Of a DNA stretch of 64,000 nt, positions 34,536 to 47,139 are shown one piece after another; the stretch's first letter is position 1; the number at the start of each line of letters is the position of its first letter. Source of the stretch: Branchiostoma belcheri (taxonomy: Eukaryota; Chordata; Leptocardii; Amphioxiformes; Branchiostomatidae); the NCBI RefSeq assembly GCF_001625305.1, contig NW_017804043.1, positions 44,304-108,303 on the forward strand, read 5' to 3'. The notes beneath the pieces are model-generated. The model was not told where the DNA came from and made no database searches. It saw only the letters and a list, made by a program, of their open reading frames with translations. Made by a program: the position numbers and the translations under genes.

Positions 34536-37435
34536 ACCCTGTTGAGTAAACAAAGGATTACTCCCCCCCCCCCAAGGATATTTATTCTCACAGTGCACAG
34601 GCAAGCGTTGCAAAGTTATCTAAGGACACAGCCTCTCGTAATCCGTAGCTGTAAATGTTGCAGGAATGTGGCGTTATGAAACAGATGAAAAATGTTTACG
34701 CGAAGCACCTGTCAAACTGGTCTTCTTCTCGAGTTAATCGAATACTAGTATACCTGTCAAAGGAACAAGCCAAATACATTTGTACAGTTAAAAGCAAACT
34801 GCTACCCCCAGTGAAAGCAGGTTCGAATTGGACTTTTACATACAGAGTTATTGACGAACACATGATAATCAATCTTTAGATGCAGCTTTTTTTGTCGCAT
34901 TTATACTCAATGGAAGAAGTATCAGTTTTAACACCACGTTAATCTATCACAGATGCAGTCTATGATATACACATAAGAGGACGAATTGGCATTGACATTG
35001 ACATTGGCCTCGAGTTATCCCCTATTTACACACCAGTGATTTCTGATGAGTTTGCAGCAGGTTTCAGTTGTTGCGTTAAGGCTGTCCGCCCACCTTGTCA
35101 AGCTTCTGGCAAGTGCCCAAAGGGCAAGAGCCGTCAAACCGGTTGACAGTTGTGCAAATGGCAGTGGACCTAAATTAGAGACTAATTGATACCGGTCCTC
35201 ATAATAGCTAGCGTAGTAGTAGAAGTAGAAGTTTTTCCAGACAGTGTTTGTCTCCTATTGTTGTATTATGCATTATCCTTTAACTGTAAAAGCAATTAGC
35301 CTTCGGGCATGATTTTGCAACTAAAGTCTTATAATGATAACTTAATCATCTCAGCAATTTACTCCTACGCAAGACTGCTACAATCTAAGTGGAAATCATA
35401 TTTACATAAGCGTGAAGCTAGATATATGTGTTAATATAGGTAACAATTAAAGATGTCTGTAAAAATGTTAATTAAGACTCCGAGTTGGCAGAAAATACAG
35501 GTTGTCATATCTGTAGCAAAATATCCAATAGTTGACCCTTTGACAGTGGTCATGACCTAAGGATGAACCTCGGGAAAAACAGACGCCCTGCCTTATCCGT
35601 CCTCAGAGTTCAAGGAGCTCATCTAACTGGAAAATAAGACACTCCAACATACTCAAGAGTCGGACGGCCGAATGGCAACGTAGCTGCGGACCATCATATA
35701 CCTGTCAGCGTTTACAAAGGGTGCTGTACGCCTGGCTTCCTGGCAACTTTGCAGTGCAGATTTTACACATGTTAATAATGATAATATCCGGGATATATTT
35801 ATTGTACGTGCAGGCATATTGGACCCTCTATGGCCGACTAACTCCCCTGGCCAGTTACATTCCTTTCTGGGCCGATTGCTACTATCTATTCATCCTGCAA
35901 AGCCTGATGGAGACTATATGGGGCTAGCCTAGTACCTGATACTGCAACAGTGTGGCGACGCCAAAGGTAGAAGTTTAAAAGTCGGTCCCCTCCCGTTCTA
36001 ATTGTACCCGACCATGTTGTTTGCCATTACTACTACAGGCATGAGGCAAAAAGAACGTAATATTTCGCAGAAATAATCGTCTACGCGACTAGAGATCAAG
36101 GAAACATTACTATCTTATGTCTATTCGTACAGTAATGCCTCAAGGTACACTTTTAATAAGATTACTAGTATAACAGAATGCTGCCTGTGATGAGTGTAAT
36201 TGAAAAGGTCAACCTGTTCATCCCTCATATGGGACGCATTGAACATGTGGTCCATAAAAACGGTGGATTTATGTAGGTTATGTTTGTACCTATTTTGAGG
36301 AAAGACCTATATTTAGACCCTGTGTGTACATGACCGTGTTAGAATGTGTGTTTTATGGACACATCTTGGACATTCCAAGGACAGCTTCTGTCACTTTGTG
36401 TGTCTTTAAACCTTGCATAAATGCCACATGAGACTACTTTGAGAGTTCAATGCACCAAATAGTTCACTGCACCAAATAGTCTTACGATTGTCTTTGTAAT
36501 GGGTATATATTCACTGATATAAAGATTTATGTATACATAATCACAATTTCAGTGATGCCTGAAACATTGCCGTCAGGCCAGTAGTACAATGCACCCTTGT
36601 CATTAACACTTCCTTTCTATTTAAAGAGAATATCGATTCTGTGGTAAATACCGTACTGCAAACCCACTTACTTACAATCGTGTTCTTTTATAGACAAGGA
36701 ACCTATATCAACAAAAATACGTTGATATGTTTTCGATAACACCTTTGTTGCCGATGGCAGTAAAAGCTAACCTTATCTATCCCTCTGAATGACAAGCCCT
36801 TAAAAAAGCTTTTACAGGCCCACATATACATCCCTACCGGCTTCTGCCTACCAGATGTAAGAGTAGTTTAGTTCCTGCCCAGATGTGCCAGTTCTCGATC
36901 TCTGTACGGTTTGTGTAAGGGTTGCCTCTAGGGGCGAGCCCCATGTCCGGGAGCCTGACCGTTCCTACGTCATCTCGGGACCTTTGTCTCCCCACGTCAC
37001 AGGAATACCGAGTTTCGGGGCGTCAAAATAAACAGTAGTCACCTGCAGGGGGACTGTCCAATCCGTCATGTCGTCCTTAGAACCTCAAGAGGTCATCTGA
37101 TCGACTTTCCAGAAATGAGACACAGAATTCGTCAACTCCACAACGTTCTACTCTACTGTCAGGATCTGTCAGTAATGCTGGATAATAGTGCCTGTCTTGT
37201 GCGACAGTTAATGTGACATCGCAATATATTACTCTTTCTTTCCACGACATTCTGAAAGGTTATAATCTCCACGGACATCGCCGAGCCTTTCTTGTGCATT
37301 GTTGTGCCCGTAATGCTGACTTGGAGAAAGTATAGGCTTGACGAATCCTTTCCGAACGGTGTGAATAGGGCCGGTGTTTGAATTATAGCCAGGCCAAAAG
37401 GCAACTTTATCAATGTAGAAAGAAGATCTGTCTGT

Positions 37436-37492
37436 AGCCTGGTTACCAAACCTACTAGTATTATAGCTCCCGAGTCCTACATCCTCTAACCA
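37436..37492. mobile_element. MITE family D, left arm fragment
   Basis: It reads tagcctggttaccaaaccta, then tattatagctcccgagtcct, then acatcctct, matching one arm of the elements at 42.4-42.75 kb. Confidence 0.55.
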
Positions 37493-37499
37493 GGGTAAT

Positions 37500-40155
37500 C
37501 TGCCTCGACATTTTTGATTTGGAAGTACGGTACCTAAGTTGGTTGTGTTTGGCAAAGGGAGCCAACAATATTTCAAAGGACATATCAAGGTACATTTATG
37601 TTTCCAAGAGCATAGTGACAGAAATATTGCCATAATCCCAGCCTAGCACCTCTGAGCCAATATAGTCATTTCAGCTCAAGCTATATAACATGAAACATTA
37701 ATTATGATGATGAAGGCGACAGTGGTCGCTGAAAAATTCATTCCTGTGCAAGTTTGTGTTGGAATAAAGTTCAGCGCTTTACTATGATTACTACCAACGC
37801 AGATGAACTTTCATGATAATCTGAAACATGTAATTGTTCCTACTCGATATCGGGTACAAATTAAATGGCAAGCAAACAAGATAATCATTTCGTTAGAAAT
37901 GACTAATGCTAACGTTTACCCTTAAAATGCGGAAATAAGCTCTTATAAGCTGAATGGGCCATCCAGTCGTTTTATGATGAAATAGATAAATAACTTGTGT
38001 GCCATGCATCACTAAAAGAATAGGACAGCCAGGTTTCTCTCTGTCCTAGTGGAGGCGTACCTTTGTCCAGAACGTTGTCTTAAATGTCAAAACATCATAA
38101 AGAACGTTCAAGATCACTGCCAAGTCTCTGTCGCGTAGATTTATACAGGCAGCAGTGATGAACCCTGACAAGTTCAAAAGGGTATCTGTGTGAACAGGTA
38201 TTTTATACCACTGTCATCGTTAAACCAGAGATGGATTGGGCAGGACATCGTAGGAGACATTTCCTCCAAGACATGTGCATTGTGTCTTTCTGTGCTGCTC
38301 ACAAAAGCGAAACGACGAATGTGGCAGGCAACAGAAAAGGCTGACAGCTCCTTGATAGCCACTCTATCAGGTACAAAAGCCACTGCTGGTGTAATCAGTT
38401 CCGAGCGAGTGGATTCGAAAGTACGGCTGCCAGGCATGGTGCCAGGAAATTTAAAAGGCTGTCGGTTGTTCTTTTCTGCTTACCCTTTTCGCGTGGAGTA
38501 ATTGTTCATTCCCCGCGTTCTGGCATGTAAAAGCAAACAGGTCAATCGACGTTGACCCGTGCTGAGCCGGGCGCTCCAGGATCTGGATTTAATAGCGGGG
38601 ACATGGGGAGGAGGACACAAATCTAGAAAACTGCCGCAAGACTGTAGAAACAACCTAGAAAAGCACCAGTACTTTATGCAATGTCAAACGTGACCTATTG
38701 AGTCGAAAATATTGGCCTGGATCCCTGTGTTAAACGTTTACTAAGTAATTGCAACCAGGTAAAATGATGACTGACTGAGAAACTCGTGATATTTTAGAAG
38801 AGCTCACACACACGCGTACCTTTGCGAAGAAAACCTATGTCAGCTGTGTGATTGTTACACTTGTATTGAAGACAGCTGTGGCGACACGATAAGAAGTGGG
38901 TTGGAAACCCACACAGTTCCTAAGGTAGCCATGTTTCATGGCGCAGGTCGTTCGGGTCACGGTGTTGGCAATCAGGCAGAACATCTCCAGATGGAGAGGA
39001 ACGATACCTTACCGGAGAGATGGAACAGCTGACAAACGTGAGCAATTTTCCCGACCAGCCTCGTAACCCCTGCTTCTCCTATTGGGTCAGTTAGTCCTCA
39101 CTACTTGTGAGAAATTGGGCTGGTCTCAATCATGATGTTTCTGACTCAGGGAAAAGAGTTGCTGTTACAGTTCTACTCGGTAACCCGTAACCCAGGTGAG
39201 TGGTGATACCATTCAGGTGGTACAACCGTTCACCTTGAAGTGGCCTAACGGCCGTGTTACATGGGGACCACTAAGTAAAAACACATCTGTGCATCTCAAC
39301 AAGTGACGAATATGTAGCAAAAGAATATCGATGTGTAATATACCATGTGAAACACAAAATACCAATAGAACACAAAATACTGTCAAACAACGTTGATACG
39401 CTAGTAGCTACACACACACAGACAGTTTTGACCAGTTTGGTGTTGTAATGATATGTATTAGTCATGATTGTTTAACAGCTAAAATGTATACGTCCATAAA
39501 GTTGGTAACAAAGAATAGTTTTGCGTACTCGTTAGTATTCCATTTCCTTGTCATTGACATTGACTTCAAATTACAGTAAACTTTATCTATTTCACATATT
39601 TTATCTAATCCTTAACTCCTCCTTCATGACCTCAGTAAAAAGTGACCTGAAGGTCGATTTTTTTATAACCAAGCACACCTGGTCACCCTACTCTTCTCGG
39701 TATGTGTGTTGGGTGCTTTAACGTGACGCCTTAATAGTTAACACAACACAGATAACGTTACAAAGATGTTCTAGTATTCTACAAGTATAACTGTATCGAA
39801 GAAGTGCTGCAGCAGCATCATAGCAGCTCAGCCATTTCCCTAGCAACAAGGCAGCATCTGTCACGCTCTCTCTCCAACATTTAAATGTCACCCAGCTGGA
39901 AGGTTGAGCACAGGAGACAGAGGTCGTCTCGCAATCAACCACGGCTCTATGTATCCTCGGGATGCCTAGTGTAACTTAAACACTGCGGACGCAAAACGGG
40001 TCATGCGAGTGAGCTCCATCATTCAGCAGGAGGAGACAGGACCAGCGTGATGAATCGTACAGGATAGCACAGGGCACTTCTCAACATACTGTGTCAGGAT
40101 GCCAAGTAGGCCATCCACTAGCGCAGTGTCCTCGGAATCAGGTCATGTATTGTAC
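37500..40155. other. Intergenic stretch without recognised gene
   Basis: No coding exon or repeat family recognised. ORFs overlap in opposing frames. Confidence 0.35.
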
Positions 40156-40168
40156 CTGGGTTTGATGC

Positions 40169-40372
40169 TAGCCTCTACCAGGCTTCGGGAAGCGGCTGGA
40201 AAGACTAGAAATTGGCCAAATAGCCACGGGAGTTGGTCCGCACTAAGAAAACATTTTGCCGTTCCCGAAGCGAGCTGTTCCTTTAGCGCGGACCAACTCC
40301 CTTGGCATATCATCTGTCTATTTGGCCAATTTCTACTCCTTCCAGTCGCTTTCCAAAGCCTGGTAGAGGCTA
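40169..40372. mobile_element. Palindromic MITE, family B, intact with 9-bp target duplication
   Basis: The 204-bp element starts tagcctctaccaggcttcgg and ends cctggtagaggcta. Its arms are complementary nearly to the centre (ccaactccc near 40,289 pairs with gggagttgg near 40,228). The 9-bp repeat gtttgatgc flanks it exactly at 40,160-40,168 and 40,373-40,381. There is no transposase; MULE-like by duplication length. Confidence 0.8.
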
Positions 40373-40713
40373 GTTTGATGCGTCAAAAGTGAAGTTTTGC
40401 GGATTGAGTCGCCACTTGGAAAAGGTGTCAAGTTTTTAAAACGTAAACTGTACAACTGCACTAATCTCATTGCTATAATTCTTTACGGTAGGCCTTGGTA
40501 ATTGGAACAACCTGCCTGCCCTACAAAATACACCTAAAGCCACTTAGAGTTCCACATGCATGCACATGTATTGGTTTCTAAGTAGTTCCAGCACAAACGA
40601 TAACTAACTTTTTTTTTGCTACAGTAATAATTGTCAAAGATTTAGCTATTCTATGCGTTGCATGCTATAGTCAGTTCTATGCATTACATGGTAAGACGTT
40701 TTCAAGCGAAGTC

Positions 40714-43700
40714 TTAAGAAGATGTCTGTTCCTTATCTGTCAGTTCTAGCTTTACTCTCTTTTGTTCTGGTTCGTCGCCAGAATCTTTCTTTCCCCCCTG
40801 ATCTTTCTCATCCTTATCCTCCTCCCCCTCCATTTTGGAGCAGGACGGAGCATCTTCTCGTTCCCCGGCTGCTGCGGCTGGTCCCTCTCGTTCCCTGCGT
40901 GCCAGCGCGTCCCGGTACTGTTGCGGGGACAGCAGTCTCGCCATCTCCTTGTCGCTCTCGCCGAACTTCGGAAGCACGATGGCGACGTAGCCTTCCGATG
41001 ACGGCTTAAACAACAACAAGAAGAACAACACGTGAACAACAAAAACTTCAAATAACAACAACACATGATAAAAGAAAAAAGTGATCTTGATCCAGTTGTA
41101 GCTCACAGAAGAGCCATCCTTACAATGGTCATGACAAAGAAGACAACCCAACACTGATGATAGGATAGAATAGCAGTGGTAAGTTGGGAGCCATCGAGGG
41201 ACGACAAAACACTTCTTGAACAAACATAACAAGGGTACTAAGATACACAAACCTTTATGATGTACATTGACTTGGGTACCATATAACACATGCACAGGCC
41301 ACAACAGAAAGTTTCCCGCATCTGTCAGCATCATTCGCCAAAAAACAGTTACTCAAGCAACTGGATATGATTTTCGAAAATCATATCCAGTTGCTTAGCT
41401 GTTTTGGCGTATCACATTACCTGATGTCTAACATTTACCTACGCATTGGCATGATTGTACCGATTTTCTTGGCGGAATCTTCTCGACAGCCTGAGCGCTT
41501 CAACCGTAACTCAGCCTGACCTGGTGACCGCCTGGCCACCCCGACAACTCTAGATCAGCACACATATAATTAATAACTCCTCGCCACTTAATCTGCTCTC
41601 TCATCGCCTTCCAAGCCATAAAACTCCAAGCCTGCTCTTTCATTTGCGCTAAATTGACCGTTAGATGGCTGTCGTTTCCGATCGTGATGTATGTCCAGCG
41701 GATTCCAATCGCCTGTATCATCAGCGAGGTGTGGTCATCAAGAACCTATAGATCACACCACGCTCTGCATACGCACGTGCCTCATCGTTCAAGCATCATC
41801 AATTTCGAGACATTCCCCCTGTCACTGGTGGCAGTTCTTTTTTCTAACGGGCCGCTCCCCTTCACTAGGTTGCCACCACCCAAGGGACAATATATATATA
41901 TATATATATATATATTGTATGCTGTATATAGATTAAATATCTTATTTCCGTTTATACATTTCACATAAGTACTAGAAACTGTACAAAAATGTAAATAGAT
42001 ATAACCTAGATATATCCTTCTTCTTCTCAAAATCTTACACATTGATCAAACATCAAGATAGCTACACACTCCCGTCTGAAACTTAACTGAAACTAAAATG
42101 TAACATCTCCATTTTCAGTATTATTCTAGATGTAGTTTTCATAAGTATGATATTCATGAGCCCCATATCACAAAAACGTAGTCGATGAGTGTCAGTGAGG
42201 TACCACGGATCTGCATCAGTTGCTGTATAGAGAAAAACTTCCCTCCATCGCAGCCTCTTTCGGGGCCAGCGGCCTGCTAACCGTTTTCTGCATGCTAGCC
42301 TCCTGTATAGACTTTCTAGCGGGCAAAACTTGTATCTACAAGTGCAACGCAGCAGTTTCTTTTGGGGAAGTTGGTCCGATGCTGCCTTCGCCATATACAA
42401 CTCTCCACCAGAGTCCTACATCCTCCTATTTGCGGAGAGGATGTAGGACTCGGGAGCTATAATAGGTTTGGTAACCAGGCTAAGGAGAGGATGTAGGACT
42501 CGGGAGCTATAATAGGTCTGGTAACCAGGCTACCGAAAAGTCTGCACAGGGGGCTAGTTTTTGCATTAGCAGGCAGCACACGTGCTAGTACCGCAGTGAC
42601 AAACGAGTTCCGTGTGCATCAGAAACAAAGGTTTCTCGCTGAAAAGTTAGCCTGGTTACCAGACCTATTATCATAGTTTCCGAGTCCTACTACATCCTCC
42701 TATTTGCGGAGAGGGTGTAGGACTCGGGAACTATAATAAGTCTGGTAACCAGGCTACTGAAAAGTCTGCACAGGAGGCTATTTTTTTCATTAGCACGCAG
42801 CACACGTGCTAGTACCGCCGTGACAAACGAGTTCCGTGTGCGTCAGAAACATATAACAACCCCCTACAGGCGCATCCCGTCCAATCCTCATCCATCAGGG
42901 CTTAACGGCTTTCGTCATCACGCGGAGGGGGTTTTCCCTCTATCGACGTGATTGATGATGATGATGAATGGTTTATCAAAATATACATCACTTGCCATGT
43001 TGCAGCCCGAAGGCTGAATTGCTGATGCAGTACAATACAATATTACTGAAAGCTTGTTCTAAAATAAATAAAAAAATCAGTTGCTGAATAGATATTGTGT
43101 TATGTATGTATGTAATTCACAACGTGGGGCCCGACATCAGCTCAGCTGCCAGGGCTTCCACTGTATTGCACTGTATTGTTTGCAATTTAGATAAATAAAT
43201 AAATAAAATACTGTGCCGACTCATAAATGCTGCAAAAGGCCAGCATGTACCGGCTTTGTATTCCTGTGGTTTAGCAGCATTTTTTGGCTGGATTTTTTTA
43301 TTCGCCCTATCGCAATAGATTTGCAGACTGCAGAGGATGCCATCCATAAAATTTACTTGCTGTGGCCTAATAACTGATGCTGTTGGAAAATAGGCAAACT
43401 GTTGCGTCAAAAGCGCTTCATTGAACTAAAGTACATGCTCATCAAAACTGAGCCATTGCTTCAGTCTTTGACGCAATCTTTGCCCTCTATCGACTTCACA
43501 TACATCATCCGACTCACTGACATGGCGACCCGTTCTGCTGCTCAATTTAAGAAAATAGGCAAACTGTTGCAGCAAAAGAGCGCTTCATTAAAGTAAAGCA
43601 GAGCCATTGCTTCATTCTTTGGCGCAATCTTTTCAATTTTGCATACCATCATTGACGTTCATCTGTGTTGATAGTAATCGTGGTAAAATGGTTTTGGTAT

Positions 43701-46700
43701 AAAGTTTAGCATTGCTATAATTTTGCATACTGTTCAGACCAAAATGATCATTTATTTCAGATCAAGAACATTAGGTCGCGGCTCAAAATTCTCTCAGCAC
43801 GCCGATGTAGGCTCCAGAAGGTCTTCCTCAGACGGGACTACGGATTCTAAAATTCGGCAAAAAAAGGATGCACTGACGTAGGTTTCTGTGATGGACCGTC
43901 CTTTCGCTGCCGTTATGGTTTTCATAAACAGAATTTATTCTTTGAATGATGACGGTACTCAGTTTACGTGCGTAACCGGATATACTCTATATAGCAACAT
44001 CGTATTACCTGTATCAATCACTGTTAATATAACTAGTCCCACTACTCTGTCAAAATGTATTGGTATTTCAGCATGTTGTAAACCACCAGGTATATTTTGA
44101 AACTTCTCGGAGCTGAATGACTAAATCGCAAGTTGGATCTACATGTGTGATATAAACCTTAACCCATAGCCCTTGGCACGGTAAAATACTTAGATATAGA
44201 ATGTATAATGTAAATTTTAACCCATAGACTCTAGCATCTTGTATTGAACGACTCTGCTTCCATAAGCTACACCTATCCTGAGATCCTGTGCAACCTATAT
44301 CGCTGCAAAGTGATAGATTGACGATAGAATACTTAGATATAGCTGTATAATGTAAATCTGAACCCATAGCCCTTGGTATCTTGTATTGAACGACTTGGCC
44401 TCGATAAGCTGTATACTAGTAGATCTATCATTTTGCAGTAATATATATCTATATTGCTGCAAAAGGATACTAGCAGACTGGCAATATAATACTTGGATGT
44501 ACATGTCATGTATGTATGTATCTACATGTAACATGTATAAATGTTAACCCATAGCCGTTGGCATGTTGTATTGAACGACTCTGCGTTCTACATCTATCAT
44601 TATTGGATTGGGCATGGGGAGAGCGTGAAGAGAATTGGTTAGTGTGAGGTCATCGTGAGGTCAGGTCACTGGGTCATGACGTCATCTCCAAGCAGATGTA
44701 GTGATGGCTCAGTGTTTTTTTAAGTCATCCAAAAAATGCAATTTCAAGACAGCAAAACAAAAAAAATTCTGGATGAGGAAATCTGTCAATTATAATTACT
44801 GCAATTTCTTTGCACATTGTCATTGTTATTTCAGATTTGAAAATGGTGACAAGAAAAGTGACTTTGAACATCCAGTTTGGCCACTCTGAAATTGTGTTGG
44901 ATTCCTTCCATACATGTACATATTTTTGTTCTAGGAGGCAGGAGGAGACAGGAAGAGCTAAAATGCAGACCAGGCAAACGAAAAGAACAAGACGAGAAGA
45001 ATCTTACCTTCTCTGTCAGTAGCTGAGGTGAGTTGATGAGGTTCTCATTCACTTCCACCAGCTTTCCTTTGATGCAACTGGAAAATAAAGAGGTAATACT
45101 CGAACTGAAGCGAATATTCCAAAATTACAACAGCTTGGTACAGCAAGTGCAAGTCTTAGATCAGACTAATAGGTTTAACTCACACCAAGAATGACCCCTA
45201 CTCATTCGCTCACTATCCTCATCATCAGTTGTTCCCTGTCTTCTGTGAGTTGGACATGTTTGCACACTGATGCTGATGCTTGATGGCAGCCTGACACTTG
45301 CCTCTATCATGTTTGTTCATGCTGTTTAAGTGTTGGAAGGCATCCTTTATTCTTATCAATAAATGTGGTGGGCTCTTCAACTTGAATGGGGACAGAGAAT
45401 TTTGCTGCGAAGCAAGCAATTAGCAAGACTGGGGCTAGACTAGGGTGGATACCAGGCTTGGCCTCCTGTGCAAGCCTTCAGGTGGGTGGGAGTTTTGATA
45501 CTGCATTTTGTAGAAATTTTAACACATTCTTTTGCCGGCCACCCTACAACCCGACACCCATAGAAGGTTTGTACCTGCCGCAGCATCAAAACTCCCACCT
45601 GCCCACAGGCCTGCACAGGAGGCTAACCAGGCTACTCCGTACCTGTATAAAGTGAACTCTGTGTCATCTGTGCAGGTGACACGGCACAGTGGGGAAGACT
45701 CCTGCAGCCACTGGCCTCCCTACAACACAGGAGGGAAGCACACTTCAATGTTATATCATACCCTGGATATCAAAGGATGAATATTCGCATATTGGGAGAC
45801 CATTTTTCGCCATTATGTCAGGCCCAATATTCACAAAACATCATGGAAGAATGAGAATTTAAAAAGTAGACTGAATTTAGTACAGGTTAGAACCCATAAT
45901 GAGCTTGATGAGTGTTATATACAGCAAATAGCACAAAGATAAATGTTAACCTAGCCACAGCATCAACTTCAATAAAGGATGAAATGAAAAGAATGTAAAA
46001 TATCTCTGAGTTTAGACTTCAATGCTGGCCTATATTTACTGATGTTAATTTCTATGATTATTACCAGGCTTCGGAAATGGCTGGACAGACTAGAAATTGG
46101 CCAAATACACAGATAACATTCGAGCGGAGTTACAATGTAGGCCGCCGAGGTCATACATTTGCAGCACCTGGCATATTATCTGTCTCTTAGGTCAATTTCT
46201 ACCCTTTCGAGCTGCTTCTGAAGCCTGGTAGAGAATAGATTGAAATGAAAGCATGAAACATGTATGTGTAATTTCTGTTAATATCATGATTATATTAGTT
46301 GATATTCTATATTGACCTCCCTACCCTTTTGCCCTTGCCGATGACCTTGTTGTCCAGCCGGTTGACCTTTTCCGTGACCTGGAAGTCGACCCTGGCCACA
46401 GACTTCCCATCAGCCACTAGGGGATGTGATGCCGCCAGTGTCACAATGCAGACTCTACAGACAAGTTAAAGCAATATTAGGCCACACCAATTTAATTTTT
46501 CAGTTAACGGATTCGCCCACTTAATTTTTTTCTGATTTGCAAATAAAAATAAAGATTCAGAATCAACTGCAAAATGCTCATATTTTGCCCTGAACAGTTG
46601 AAAACAGTCCTTTTCATCCTAGTTGTTACAGTTATTCCATCTTTCAATGCAATGTTATCATTAAAAGTTCAAAATTCATTGGTTACTTTTTGAACTAGCC

Positions 46701-47133
46701 TGGTGTGTTGACTTCATGGCTCCTATCATACCATTTTGGGCCATAATAGGATACCTGTTGTTTTTTTTTCGCCCGCCCGCTCCACTATTTTTCTAGAAAA
46801 ATCTGTTAACCAAGAAATTAAATTGGTGTGGCCTTATGTTAAATATTCACTATTCTAAACATAGTTGTTTTACACATTTTTTTGCACTATAAGCCTACCT
46901 GGGTTCAAAATGACATTGCTTGGATTCTAGACCAAACTATATTCAGGTTTCAGGAGTGAAAAAAAAAAACTAAGATGGAATTTGTACCACAGCGCCCCCT
47001 AGATGTTACAAAAGGTATTACCACACATAGCACCAGGCTATTGCGATACCTCTAGTAATAGTATGAAAAGTATATCCTTACTTGTTGGAATGCTGCAATA
47101 TACACAGGTCCTCTCGATATCTTCCTTGCACAT
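40714..47133 (-). CDS. ABITRAM: ABITRAM (FAM206A/Simiate) orthologue, five 3' exons; first exon not found
   Basis: Exons 47133-47082, 46454-46325, 45719-45643, 45077-45008 and 41004-40714 join in phase to 205 residues and TAA, all with GT-AG introns. The product runs DVQGRYREDLCILQHSNK, then VCIVTLAASHP, NKVIGKGKR, SPLCRVTCTDD, LVEVNENLINSPQLL and PSSEGYVAIVLPKF, following human ABITRAM (about 181 aa) block by block. That protein is a small lipoyl/GcvH-fold-like factor reported to bind actin and act in nuclear speckles. After the conserved RLLSPQQY segment this copy adds about 50 residues rich in Glu, Asp and Lys, with EQKRVKLEL. The first coding exon (about 25 residues, including the usual RYF.RWYK) should lie upstream of 47,133, but I could not recognise it. 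Confidence 0.9.
41341..41445 (+). mobile_element. Hairpin-plus-tail element (family A), short hairpin
   Basis: cgccaaaaaacagttactca, then gcaactggatatgattttcg, fold directly onto aaaatcatatccagttgc, followed by ggcgtatcacattacctgat and gtctaacatttacctacg. This copy has lost the inner arms, leaving a compact hairpin and the tail. It lies just upstream of the last ABITRAM exon, within the intron. Confidence 0.6.
41889..41916. repeat. (TA)n microsatellite
   Basis: About 26 bp of pure TA in ABITRAM intron 4, bounded by caa and ttg so that the whole tract is a perfect palindrome. Confidence 0.9.
42405..42535. mobile_element. MITE family D, one hairpin plus an extra right arm
   Basis: ccagagtcctacatcctcct starts a left arm; right arms gaggatgtaggactcgggag followed by ctataataggt.tggtaacc and aggcta occur twice in tandem (ending about 42,482 and 42,532). 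Confidence 0.6.
42648..42756. mobile_element. Palindromic MITE, family D, intact with 9-bp target duplication
   Basis: The 109-bp element starts tagcctggttaccagaccta and ends tctggtaaccaggcta. The arms pair almost completely around ctcctatttgcggag. The 9-bp repeat ctgaaaagt flanks it at 42,639-42,647 and 42,757-42,765. It shares the TAGCCT terminus and duplication length with family B. Confidence 0.75.
42949..43180 (-). mobile_element. LINE-like 3' tail
   Basis: Read on the minus strand, the sequence contains attcagccttcgggctgcaa and aaaccattcatcatcatcat, ending in an (ATC)n tail, as in CR1/L2-like retrotransposon 3' ends. It lies in ABITRAM intron 4. Confidence 0.5.
43380..43635. repeat. 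Spaced direct duplication, about 75 bp x 2
   Basis: ggcaaactgttgcgtcaaaa, then gcgcttcatt and gagccattgcttcagtcttt, then gacgcaatcttt occur at about 43,394-43,480 and 43,558-43,632. Confidence 0.5.
44140..44590. repeat. Tandem repeat, about 150-190 bp x 3
   Basis: Units contain aatacttagatata, then gtataatgtaaatttgaacc, catagcccttgg, and tcttgtattgaacgactctg. taacccatag-like anchors lie near 44,160, 44,219, 44,362 and 44,549. Confidence 0.6.
46070..46237. mobile_element. MITE family B, diverged
   Basis: taccaggcttcggaaatggc, then gactagaaattggccaaata on the left and ggtcaatttctaccctttcg, then gaagcctggtagaga on the right. It lies in ABITRAM intron 2 (46,324-45,720). Terminal bases are degraded and no clean target duplication is seen. 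Confidence 0.55.
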
Positions 47134-47139
47134 CTGAGG

